From: Citrus sinensis
Lineage: Eukaryota > Streptophyta > Magnoliopsida > Sapindales > Rutaceae
Direction: 5' to 3'
NCBI RefSeq assembly: GCF_022201045.2
Contig: NC_068558.1
Coordinates: forward strand, 48,773,501-48,837,500
DNA: 64,000 nucleotides
Part shown: positions 22,425-35,108 of the stretch, piece by piece
How positions within the stretch are numbered: position 1 is the stretch's first letter
How the letters are laid out: each line of letters starts with the position of its first letter
Notes under the pieces: generated by a model
The model's input: only the letters and a program-made list of their open reading frames with translations
Told to the model about the DNA's origin: nothing
Databases searched by the model: none
Made by a program: the position numbers and the translations under genes

Positions 22425-23403
22425 CTGTTCATCTTGGGTTCTCAACAATTGTTATGTTGTATATCATGTTGCTAATTTCGTTTGCAATCTCAACTTGCAT
22501 ATAAAAAATAAAATTATAGAGCGGAATGAAACTCCAACCCATTGCTGTAGATGTTTGCTGGTAATGTTAAATTTCTCACTTTTATCGATGTAGATACTAA
22601 ATAATTCACGATTATATTTTAGCACTGAGCTACATGTTACATTCGCAAACGAGGTGGTATCCTTTTCGTTCGTTTCGATAGGAGTTGTGGACCTATTTGA
22701 AAAACTATGCTCTTAACTAAGAAATTATGAAAATTAGGGACCCGGATGTTATTTGCCGCACTCTCTAGAAAATTGTAAACCTTTTTATGGAAGCAGGTTC
22801 CACTTAACACGGTGAAAGCCTGAAAGGACTGACAGTTGTTATAAGCACATATCAATTGATTAATCATCAACAGTCAATCCAGGAATAATTTGCGAATTCG
22901 AATTCCATTACTATGGGTCTGTATGTCACAGTTGAATTACCAAAATTTTGCATGGAATTTCAAAGCATGGAAGGAATTCTAACAAGCGAACAAAATATTG
23001 AAAGATGGTGGCGGGCAAAGTTCTTGAGAGCTACAAAAAACTTATATTACATTGTTATTGTTTGGTTTAAGTCATTAGACTAATCAAATTCAAATGTAGG
23101 CAGAGGCTCAAAGAAATAATGACGTTAAAGCTCAGTAGATGAATCTTAAAATAACACTATTGAGGGGGCCGAGCAACTTAACCTGCAAGATGCAGGTATG
23201 AAACTACCGGATTCCAATAATGGATAAGCAGGTTTACAATGGCGAATCAAAGACCTACACTATGTTAACAGTATGAACTAACTGCACTTGTACAGGCCTG
23301 CCTGGAAGGGCTGGCTGCTTGTACACTGCATTTTGTACCCAACAGCAACAATTTTTCCTTTTTTTCCCTAATTACAAAGACATTATCTATCCTCCAAACC
23401 AAT
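22425..23403. other. Convergent 3' ends of UBC and BRM genes
   Basis: Tail-to-tail spacer of about 1 kb holding the two 3' UTRs. No other gene seen. Confidence 0.5.
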
Positions 23404-26400
23404 TCATAATTGACTTGGCCGCCTTTTGCCAGCATCTGTTCTCAACCTCTTAACAGGATTTGCCCAACCAACAGCCCCGCTACCACCATTTGCTGGTTGA
23501 GCAGGCTGGTTGGCCCACCCATGCTGGTGGGTAGTTTGCTGAGTATGACGCATATCCTTAGGTACCAAACCTAGACCTGGACTTTTGATATTACGACCCA
23601 AGCTAGGTGGTGAGACAGGGCCAGATACAGATCTTGGCTTCACCACTGACTTTTCCCTGTCTTTTCTCTTCTTCTTGCAGATAACCAGCTCCCCTGGATG
23701 TGGAGAATCATCCGGCTGAGATTGCTCTCGACTACTGCCACTTCCACTTCCAAGCCTTGATTCCTTCTGTGGTATTTGGACTCTAATCCTACTGTCTTCA
23801 CTAACAGGAACAGATCCACGTTGTGGTGGCTTTTGGGGAGGACTAGGACCAGGTTCCATCTCGTTTATTATCTTGTGCCTCTTACTTTGGCCAACAGTGG
23901 TTTGTCTTGGAGACGGCGTAGAGACAGAGGTAGATAGTGGGCCAGTGAAAGAGAGTGCACTTCTGGCTTCTCGAAAATCTGTATCCGGAAATGCAATCTT
24001 CAATAAATCGAAAAACAGATCATGAACTTTCCTTGCTTCTGATCTAACCTGTAGAATATAGTCATATGTTAATATAAAACTATGAGGATAAAAAAACTTG
24101 CCCCATAACATTGTGCATTCATCTAAAGATACTATTAAAATGCAACTGTATGACAATAGTCATATGTTAATATACAACTAAGAGGATAGAAAACTTGCCC
24201 AATAACATCAGGCATTTATCTGAAAATACTATTAAAATGCATCAGCAGGCATACAGATGTGCTAGTTACAATGAGCAACCATACCTCATGTGAAAAGCCA
24301 TAAAACTGCATTGCACCCTTTAACATAAACTGCACATCAGACACCAGCTCCATCACTCCATTATACTCTAGCCTGTCAACACGCTGATCAATCTTCCGTA
24401 AATCCAAAATATTATTTCCAGCTCCACTCACGTAACCAGAAGTTTCAATTCTCTTCCACAAATCAGTTAGCAGGGGTACAATTTGATGCCCTTCTTTCTC
24501 GATTCTCCTTTGGAGCTTACTAATTACATTCTTGCACTGTGGACATGAGAACTTTCAAGTTATTTCGCTATATGTAAAGCATGAACAGCGATGAATGAGC
24601 AAAGAAGACGAGGGGAAAAAAGAAGGTTATAAACAGTTAAGTTATTCTCTAATACACAGATTTGAAATTATACAACCATATCCTGACTCTTCTCTCTCAC
24701 CCTGACAGGAAAAAAGACCTCTACTGTACCATCCCCAAAAAAAAAGGGACAATTGCTAGGAAAAGGAAAATGCTTAAAACCAGTATATCAGCCAATAATT
24801 CACCCGCATGCTAGGACTTAGCTACTACAACATTATTGAAAGAATTCCTAAGTGTGGCCTCAGAAAAATTTCCTTTTGAGCTACAGCAATCACATAAGTC
24901 TATCCTAAAAATAATAATAATAATAACCAAATAAATAAATAAAATCAAATAAGAATAATGATATATACATCCCAAATTGTTTCCCAGCATTTCATCCCAA
25001 ATTATGTCGCATTTGATGAGTCATTCATCAAGTAGCTGCTAGATTTTCACAAGTTCCAATTGAATTATATCACTTCATCCACTTGATGAATGCTACATCA
25101 TTTGGGATAATTTTGGGATGTCTAGCACTACTCTGAGTAACTGATTTAACATTCTTCACATAACAGATTCAATATATTCTTCTACGTAATATGAACGAAA
25201 ACAGATAATCAGGAGAACGTAGTACAGTAGGAAGAGAAACTATAGCTACCACAAAAGATGGCCAGAAGCAACAAACTATCAAACATTCATCATTATATGC
25301 ACATAATATTCGTACCATACAAAAAGGCGCCACAAGTAGCTTCTTTAATGTCATACCATGAAATCTTAGTTTTCCCTTCCGCCAAGTTGGATTCACATAT
25401 CAACACATCAGAACTGAATACCAAAAGTATGTTACATGTACTCTAGTGATCAAGATACCAAACAACAAATTCAAATAGGAACAGTTGTGAGAGAAAATCC
25501 CAATGTGCAGATTAACAAGGTAAAAGCATTGCCACAGATTCACAGAAAGACAACAAGGCTCCAGGTCAATTAAATCTACATTACTAATATAGAGAAGGAA
25601 GATTGGTAGAGAAATGATAGAAACAAAGACTGAGAAGAAAATCATAAACATTTCAAAAACCATAATGTAGCAGAGATACAGTACATACCCTCCTCTGGAT
25701 GACATCAGACATCTTAGCACTAAAATTTGAGGAACCACTAGCATTCGCAATTTTCCCATCCCAACTTTCTTTGAAGTGATCAGCAGCATCTTCTGTATGA
25801 CCAGGCATGCAATTCAATCGACCAGTTTTCAGTGAAGCACGCGACTTTGGGGCATTAGCTATTTTCCGTGAAGGTAAGTTCCGCCTACTTTTCGAAGATG
25901 GCTCACTTTGATCATGCCTGAGAGAATTGGATTCCCCGTGTGCTTTCATTTCAGTATCAGTCCTTAACTGTGCTGGATATTTGTTGTCCATTTGGAAGGG
26001 CAAGAGAGATGAATCACCGCGATGGAGAGGTGTGTCGGTGCAAGACCTCTCCTCTGGCCTTTCAACAGTATGACGGGGTCGAACTCGAATACTACGCTTT
26101 CGTTTGATCTTAGGCTGCAAAACCTGTTCATCTTCACCTTCGTCACGATCATGAGTCCAACTTCCAGATTGCTGGTGGTCCATGTGAGAATCTCCAGATA
26201 CTGCAATCTCTCCCTCTTCTAACTCATCTGGCTGGAGAAATGAACAAGACCAAAATTAACAGATGCACTTCACAATCTAATGAAAACAATAGTTAACAAA
26301 GAGTGGAACATACCATCCTCTTTGAAAGAGAACCTGGCCTAGCTTCTAATGCAGACAGAGACCCAAATTTCTGAGGGGAAACAGGAGATACTATCTGTGT

Positions 26401-29400
26401 CAATCTTCGACTGTTCGAAGATGATCCTGAAGAACCAGCTTCCTCAACTACATGATTGTTTCTTGTGTTTTCTGAAGGCCGGAGATAGTCATAACCACCT
26501 TCGCAAACTGGACCATCTTCTTCTGATTGGTCTTTGTTACTCAGTGGTGCCCCAACAGCACCACTGTATTCATCATCTTCAAACTCTCCAATTTCTCCCT
26601 CTTCTTCCTGCACAGGATATCCATTCCTCTCATCAGAGCTTGCTTCAGAATATTCTCCAATTTCATCATCAACTTCCTTGTAATTAGGATACTTTTTCCC
26701 CTTGGGTCCCCTTTTTCTTTCTGTTTCAATTTCACCAGAATCCACACCAATATTGCTACCAAACAAAATATTCTTTGATGGCTTTTTGGATAAATTAGCA
26801 ATAGTAGCATTCACTTCCTTTGTACTGGCTCGAAGCCACTTCGGTACCTGGTCATATCTTGTCATCTCCTCAATCCAACCAAACTCTTCATCCATTTGAT
26901 CAAACAATTCTACTTCATCTTCACTTCTAGCAATCATCCGATTTACCTCCTGCAGTGATGGAACATCATGCACAGTTTCTTGGTACCTTTCCTCATCATG
27001 TAATAATGTCTCCAAAGTCATACGCCTCTCTTCATGAGTTGTTCTCTGATCAAATCGTCCAGCATTGATGACCTCATCAGCCATGTCAATCTTATACTGC
27101 TGAATGTTATTCCTTATGAGGCCCTCAATAGATCCAATATATCGATCCTTACCTGCAAGATCATCCTCTAAATCAACTGTACCTCCACTTCTTAGTTCAT
27201 CCTCTTTTTGGTGACTCGAAATTTTGTCAACAACTGCTTCCATATAAATGACCTTAACTTCTCTTTTCTGTCCAATGCGGTGGGCTCTAGCAACTGCCTG
27301 TTCCTCATTTTTTGGGTTAGGATCGGGATCATAAATGATGACTGTGTCAGCAGACTGAAGATTAAGACCACGTCCAGCGGCACGAATACTAAGCAGGAAT
27401 ATAAAGCAGTCTGAATCATGGCTATTAAAGTCCACAATAGCTGATTCACGATCTTCTAAACTAGTAGTTCCATCAATTCGCCTGTACACAAGTTGCCGCC
27501 ATTGTAGATATTCCTCCAGGATATCAAGAAGCTTGGTCATGGTGCTAAACAGCAGTACTCTATGCCCCGTTCTCTGAAGTTTTATAAGGATCCTATCCAG
27601 GATCCATAATTTCCCACATGATTTTACAAGAAAATCTTTGGATAAGTCACTGAAATATGGATAGTTTAGCAAAGGATGATTGCAAGTTTTACGAAGCTCC
27701 ATACATCTGTTATTAAGAGTTTTATACACCTTGGCCTGGTATATGGGATTTTTTTGAACCCTTCTCTTCTCATCTTCAGGATCAACCCGAAGAGTACCAG
27801 TGGCTTTGATCCAATCATAAATAGCACTCTGAATAGCTGACATTCTACACCTTAAAACTATTGAGACCTGCAATCCAGAAATGGTATTACATGTCAGGAA
27901 CTCAAAGGAGGGGATCCACAGGGGTAGAACAACATTAGAGCCCTTAGTCTATCCATTTAATTGCAATTTTTATGTTTTCTCTTCTGACATCTTAACCCCA
28001 ATTTGAACAAGTGGCTCTACAACTATTATTTCTTGTTTCTGACATTTTGGCTCCTGTTGTTACATTTGACCATCTTATTTCTTACATTTTAAAAATTTTT
28101 CTACCCACGACCACACCCCAAAAAGGGGGGGAAGGTAAAGAAATCCGGTTCCTCCCCTGATGAGCCAATGGGATTGCAAATATAGCATACCTTGGGTGGA
28201 AGGGAACCTTCGACATCTTCAACACGGCGTCTGAGCATAAAAGGCTCCAATATTTGATGAAGTCGGTGGATAATGATAACTTTCTTTTCAGTCTCAAGCC
28301 AGTCATCATCTGCATTATGTGTAGGACCTTCCTTTTGAAATGGTTGTGAAAACCAATCATGGAATGCTTTCCGATTATCAAACACTTCAGGAAGAAGTAG
28401 ATTTAAGAGTGACCAAAGTTCCTTTAAATCATTCTGCAAAATCAAAAGCACTTGGCACTCAGTTAAACACATTGAGTATCTTTAAGCACCAATCGCAAAT
28501 AAACATTAATTGAGAGCTATCTTAACAGACCTGTAAAGGCGTCCCTGTAAGAAGCAAGCGCCTCTGGCAACGATATCTATCAAGGTCACGGGCCAAAACT
28601 GATTCTCTGTCTTTCATTCTTTGTGCTTCATCAATTATGATATACTTCCAATCAACTTTTGACAGTTTTGAGCGGTCATACATGATGAACTCATAAGTTG
28701 TCACAAGGACATTAAATTTCAGGGCAGCGACCTCCTATAGAAAGCACCGTAGAGTAAAATTCAGTTCCTTCACAAAATCTCCGGTATTGGGAAAAAATGC
28801 AAATATGTGCCACTAACCTGAGAAAACAACCTTGACCGTTGATCCTTTGCACCAACATAATAAATGCATGATACAGATGGCAGCCACTTATGCAACTCAC
28901 TCTGCCACATGGACATAGTTAGCCACTTTTGGAAGTACTGGGAATAGTCAGACCACGCAATGAAAAGAAACTAACCTTCCAATTCACCAATACAGCATTA
29001 GGGACAATTATAAGATGAGGGCCATAGTTCCCTTTAAATTCCATCAAATAAGCTATCAGTGCCATCACCTGCAGAGGAAATAAAATAATTAGAAATGCCA
29101 ACTAAGATTCAATATGCTGCCTTAAAATATTATAGTTAATTCTCCTTATAACAAAAGCAAAGCACTTATTTATAAATTTACTCTAGTATCTGTCACACTA
29201 TTTAAAAAGAAAAAGCTCCGCATCCACAGAAGAGTCTCTCATGTATGAACTAATAGACCCTGACGTAAGTATGCACTCAAAACTAGAAATACAAGAGATT
29301 TCCTCTGTCTCCTTTAGGGAGGATTTCAACCTCAGATCCTAACAAAAAATCACCTGCACAGTCTTCCCAAGCCCCATCTCATCTGCCAATATTCCATTTA

Positions 29401-32400
29401 ATTTGTTGTTATACAAAGAAAGCATCCACTGCAATCCAACCTGCCAAACACGACACAATAACAGCTCAAAAAACTAGATGGCAACAAAAGATAACACAAC
29501 AGAAAGCAAACACCTGCAAAAAATAAAATAAAATAAAATAAAATCTCCAACAGCAACCTACAATCTGATAATCTCGTAAGGTTCCGGCTCGTAACATTGA
29601 GGGTTGCCTCATGACCCTTTCGTTCACAGCATGAGCAAGACTATAATACCTGTTGACAGCCACAATGAAAACATAAGGAATAGCTAAATATGAAACCATT
29701 ATAAGCAGCATACGATCTTTACGTACAATAACATAGCTGACTGTGCAGATAAAAGATAAACCAATTCTGAGTGCATTTACGACAAGCTGACAACTATCAA
29801 ACTGGAGAGTAGAGAGGATAATTGCATAAATTTCACGGGTGGGACAAAATCTCCATTGAATGAAGCCAACAGCTCTATTGGCATTTCACAATAAAAAAGC
29901 ACGTTTCTTTTTCTCCGTTCTAAATGTTTCTTTTATATAAAGACTTACATTTATGAGCGTATTATCCAATAATAACTTACTTGTTAACGGATGAACCATC
30001 CCTGGGGGCATTCATTTCCAGAAATCTATTTCTGATCATCACTTCCTCACCAGCACAAGCTGCTGCCGACCTAACCTCTTCTTCAGAAAGACCCTATTTT
30101 GACCAGATAGAAACAAAGTGAGATTTGCTAATATATAGGAAACAAATTAAAATCTTCACTTCTGTGAAGAACTCTAAAAACTATAGAAAACCCTGCATAA
30201 AGTGTACACCTAACATGAGACAGGAAAAGGAAGAAAAATGCCACAAACCAACAAAATTATCAGACTGTATCCCAATCAAGCTGGATGAAAAATATTGAAT
30301 AAACAAATGAAATAACATAAATAAAACCCAATGCAAAGGTAGCATGCGTTGTGTGTATACAAGAGTATATTGTATGTATTCATTTTGCTCCCAATTTCAT
30401 GGCTTCGAAGCCTAAAAATTTTGGAGAAATGGGGGATGAGAGGAAAGGGGTGACTTGTAGGGAGAGGGAGAGGGAGAGAAGGGAAAAAAACACATGCCTG
30501 CAATCTTGCAGCAGCAGCAGCAGCATTTGCTGCCTCTTCAACTTCCTGCTGATTCTTGGCAGCGGTTATTTTACTTCCCAGTTTATAAAGATATTCTTCA
30601 GTCTGAGTCAAGAATGACGAGAGGACTGCATATCTTTCTGCAGCATCACCCGGGATACTAGTCTGCTGCTCTAGCAACATCTCCCTATACCTCTCAACAT
30701 CATTATTCTTCAAGGCTTCCATCCTTTTGTTCCGATCATCATCCTTTCTCTTCGAGAACTCCCTCAAAATTCTCTCATGGTATTTGGCAACTCCCCGATT
30801 CCGGGCAGTCCGTGCATCACGGATGGCCCAATGAGCCTCAAGAAGCTTTTTACGCCACTGTGAGATGGATTTTAATTGCTTCTCTCTCATGGCCTTCTGA
30901 GATGTTTGTACTTGTCTCATCAGTTCAACACGCTGACGCTCACACAGCCGGACAAACTTCCTATATTGTCTGTCAGGCATTGCCATAATCTCCTGCTGTT
31001 GTTGGTCAACTTCATCCCTTAAACGTGACTGTAGATCTAAAAGTCTAAGCTTTTTTTGTTCAATCTGCAACCGCAGAACAAGATCTGGCCTGATTCTTTT
31101 TCTCTCTAAATTAACTGCCAATATGCCACTAATCTTCTTCAAATTTTCTGATCTTTTCTTTTGGAGAACTTCCAAGCCTTCCTCAGAAAGTAGATCTTTG
31201 ACATCATATGCCAATGTTAGATTATTACTACTATTAACCATTGCTGTCGACCCAACAGAGTCATGTTTTCTAGTGAAAAAGGGAAAATCAAATAGTGGTC
31301 CATGATACTTTCTGGCAGCGCCAACATCTTTTGGCTGGAGGGCAGTAGTTGCTTGTGCTGGCTTCTTAACTTGAACTGCGTCACATGCAGAAACCTGAGG
31401 TGCAACAGACTTTCCTCTATCAGCTGGGAAATCACTTTGTTGTTGAGTTCGCAGAAGACCACATTCTACTTCCTGGTCTGACTTAACTGAAGATACAGGG
31501 GCCTGCTGCTCTTCTTTTCCTGGTACTACCACAGGTGCAGGTTCCTTTGTCACAGCCGACATACCCTGCCCAACTGGTGACACAGCTGCTTTATCATCCC
31601 CAGCATAAGCTTCTTCTTTTGGTAAGCTTTGAACATTTGATGATGACACAGCTTGTGCATCCTTTCCATTAGATTCCAAATGTCTCAACTGGTCTTCTGC
31701 AATCTTCCCAGAAACTCTATCCTGATTATTTACTGCTGCAGGAAGAAATTGCTGCTGTGCCGGCTGCTGCTGCAACTCAAGAGACGGTGGAACAATAGCT
31801 CGAAGAAGCTCTTGTGGTAGAGTACCTTCTCCTTTCTGTCAAGAAAGCAGAAATTAAATGCTCCACTAAGCCAAAAGCAATATGGGATTCTTAGAAAGAC
31901 ACATATGAATGAGTGAGAGAGAGAGAGAGAGAGAGTTTCGCACACCTTCAGCCTCCTAAATGCTAGAATTTGTGCCTTAAGAACATGAAGTTGATGTTTT
32001 GTGAACCCTAAACGCTGCTGTGGCATCTGGGTGGCCAGCCCACCCTGTGACGAAAAGTTGTTAGCTGAGCTTCCATCACTGGAAGGAATTGCAGATTGCG
32101 GTGAAGATCGATTCAACTGCCTGAGGTACTGCATTTGTGAATTTTCTGGGCCACTTGAATTTTTTACAGGCAAAGGCTGATCCACACCCGGTGTCATGTT
32201 CAAAGATGTCTGTGGAGGATGTATCGGAGGCAATCCATTTCCAATTGCAACCGGCTGTCTAGAAGGAACCTGGTTATCTCTGCCATGAACAGAAAACTGC
32301 TGCAATGAAATGTTGTTTACATTATTGACGACAGCCGCACTGGTAGTTGAGCCAAGAGGACTAGGGGAAACTGTAGGTCTTGCCTTCGCTGAACCAGATT

Positions 32401-34600
32401 GCCCAGACACATCACTGGATGAATTAGCATGTGGAGAGTTCTCGCCTGCAATGGTTGGAGATGTCACCTGTTGTTTTGATACTGGGACAGGTGATGACGG
32501 CGCACCCATGTTGCTTTCATTTGCTTTGTGATTAGCAACAATTCTAGACTGCATGATTGGTATAAGCTGTGCTATTAAGCTGGCATTTGCAGGCTGTGAG
32601 AGATCAATATTGCGCTCAAGTGCCCATGCCTGCAACTGAGCAGCCATTGCAAGTTGGTTACCGGCTGCGTTTTGAATGCTTTGCTGATGTTGTGCTGCCT
32701 GCATGGGCCTTATAATATTAGCAGCCATTCCTTGCCCACCAAGGGTCTGCTGACTAGGAGGTTTTGGTTCACCCTTCTGGTCAGAGACTTGCTGCTGAGG
32801 TTGTTCCATCTGCTTTTCACCACGAACAAACTGTTCAGATGAATTTTTGGACGATGATGCCTGAGCCTGATTAGCTGATTGCATGGAGATCAATTCCTGC
32901 ATTTTCAAATTTCCCATCCTCATGTCTTGATCTTTCCCAGATGCAGGACCCAACATTCCCAATTTAGCTTGCTGCTGAGACTGCAAAACTGAAGCAGACT
33001 TCTGTTGGGCCTGCAAAGCATATTGCATATAAGCTTGATGAACGGGATTTAGCAGTTGTTGCTCAACACCTTGACTTCTATTCTGACTCTCCTGCGATAT
33101 AGCATGTTGTTGAGCAAAATCAAAGAATTTCCTAGATTGCTGAGGAGGTTGCATGGAGCCTGGAGGTGAAGCAAAATTCCCCCCTCCCATTAATCCAGGG
33201 AGACTTCCAACTTGATATGCTAAAATGGCTTCATTTCCATCAGGTTTTCTTAGTATTTGTTGTTGGAAAGGCTGTTCAAATTGTTAAAAGAAAATTATAA
33301 TTCAAACACATATCATATGGGACCCCGAATACGTTAATGATTGGGCATATGATTCATAAAAAAATTACAGGAAATCACCAAACACGTTCAAAAAGCTTTC
33401 TACTCCCCGTAATAAAAGGCAAAGTAGCATGATAAGGAAATATTCGTCAGCCATATGGATATTAATGAATTCAAAAGACGTGTCAGAGTACAGGCACAGA
33501 AGCAAATTCAGATTGCTAATGAGAACTATAGTAACTACAGACATCAGCAAAAGGAAAGGAAACAAAATGAAATTTTCCAAGTTGGATCATTGATATCACT
33601 AGCAATTCGATGTGTAAGTGAGCTAAACAAATCATAAAAACAATCCACAAAACCCAAACAATCAAGTTCAAGGATGTGCAAATTTACATCATGACAAGAA
33701 CCAAGCAGTAAGTATGGTCAAAAAAGACAATAATCCAAACAAATAGGCACATAATACATAGAAGTAGGTCAACCAAATAAAACAAGAGCCGTTAACTGTG
33801 AATTCACATGATTCCACTAGAAACAATACAAATAAGACAAAAAACATAACCCAAGTTCATTCTTGCTTGAGAAAAGAAAAGAGCAGCTTAGAGCAACATT
33901 GATTTTTTATGGTCTTTACCTGCAAGCAAGCTTTGACACTGAAGTTAATGTAGTAACTTTCAACCATATACCAAGTTTGTAAACACTCCAAAACCAAGTG
34001 AAGCAAACCCCTTGTTTAATTTCTACCAACCTCTCTACATGTTCCAAATCAGTGTCTAAAATTTTTTGACAGAATATACACCGAATAAAATCTAAGATCA
34101 AATGTAATTATGCTCTCAGTATAACTTGAGAATAAGAAGCTCGCTCCAGCTAAACAGCTCTCAACATTAAATTCTAGAGTCAGTTCCCATTTCTACCAAA
34201 GACAGACATTTCCACAGCCCACTTCAACTCCAAAAATCAATAATAATAATAATAATCCAAAACCAAGTGATCAACAAACTCTACACTGATCACACAGTCA
34301 GTGCATTAATTACAAAAATCGACTCCCACCCAATTGCCAAAACCCTCTAAATTATGGAACAAAACCCTACCCATTGGAAAACCACAGACTCACATGCCAA
34401 TTCAACCAGTTTTTCACAAAGACCTAATTAAACAACATAAACTTCACCTGTCTCTGCTGCTGTTGTTGGTGTTGCTGCTGTTGCTGCAACGAATCAAAAC
34501 CCAAGTGGGGCGTCGAAACAGCAGATGATGACGAAGACGGCGACGCCGCTGACGACGTAGATGCCGCCCGGTTCCGGCTGGGCCCACCACCCGATTGCAT
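23404..34600 (-). CDS. BRM: BRAHMA (BRM) SWI/SNF chromatin-remodelling ATPase
   Basis: Catalytic subunit of plant BAF-type SWI/SNF complexes; slides and evicts nucleosomes using ATP. Fourteen exons, high to low: 34448-34600, 31946-33271, 30498-31835, 29981-30093, 29562-29649, 29354-29440, 28976-29068, 28818-28901, 28531-28734, 28191-28433, 26314-27867, 25689-26231, 24285-24536, 23404-24048. The sum is 6723 bp, 2240 aa, close to the about 2190 aa I recall for Arabidopsis BRM. Start [11 protein letters not shown] is the family N-terminus. Order: Gln-rich N-terminus, QLQ (about 475-493, [19 protein letters not shown]), HSA (about 690-760), helicase with [11 protein letters not shown] (Lys1032), IIDEAQ (about 1129-1132), RAHRIGQ, SnAC-like region, AT-hook-like basic segment, and C-terminal bromodomain (about 1945-2060). 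All key residues are present. Intron 3 uses a GC donor. The intron after exon 12 holds a MITE. Confidence 0.96.
24957..25131. mobile_element. MITE-like inverted repeat inside BRM intron
   Basis: Left end ATATATACATCCCAAATTG and the complement of the right end, GCTAGACATCCCAAAATTA, match, and further inside both arms carry GCATT(T)...ATTCATCAAGT. No target duplication is evident, so ends are approximate and the class is open. It lies wholly between exons 12 and 13. Confidence 0.5.
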
Positions 34601-34840
34601 GCAATTTTACAACTTTAACCCTAATTTACAAGAAACTACAACAAATTTCAATAATTTAAACAAAACGCCTTACCAACAACATACAACAAAATAATCCCTC
34701 CAAATTTTAAAATTAAAAACCCCTTGTTTTTTCTTTTTTCTTTATGCCCTCCGATCCCAACGTTCAAAAAATTAAAACGACCCCACTTTCTCTCTCCAGA
34801 TTGTTGTACCCCATTTTCCCAAAAAAAGCGAAATTTGCGG
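34598..34840. promoter_or_regulatory. BRM 5' leader/promoter, possibly bidirectional
   Basis: A spacer of about 240 bp separates the BRM ATG from a plus-strand ATG at 34841. It contains a telo-box-like aaccctaa word (about 34618-34625) and CT-rich DNA on the plus strand. Shared promoter use is inference from the head-to-head arrangement only. Confidence 0.3.
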
Positions 34841-35108
34841 ATGGATCTTTACGAGTATGAAGAAGCCGAGAGTGTAGCGAACTCGGAGGAATCGCTGATT
34901 CGACTCACTAGTAACTCTATTGTAGGTTTCACACGATTTTGCAAGCAATTTTTTTCCAGTCAAGCCCTAAGATTTTTTCAAAAAATATATATATATTTAT
35001 ATATATTGTTTTTTTTTGGTAAAATGGTTTATTGATGTTAATTTTCCTCAGGTTGGCAACAAGAGCTCTGTGGCTTTATGCATCAGAAGTGGGGCCCACA
35101 TGTTTTGA
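34841..35108 (+). CDS. Possible small spliced gene or gene fragment, divergent from BRM
   Basis: ATG at 34841 opens 27 codons (MDLYEYEEAESVANSEES..., acidic), ends at a good donor ATT|GTAGGT (34921/34922) and can splice in phase 0 to an acceptor TTTCCTCAG|GTT at 35052, ending in TGA at 35106-35108. The product would be 45 aa. I recognise no family. Codon choice looks coding-like in the first exon. It could be a real micropeptide, the 5' stump of a lost gene, or chance. An unspliced frame continues to about 35035. Confidence 0.25.
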
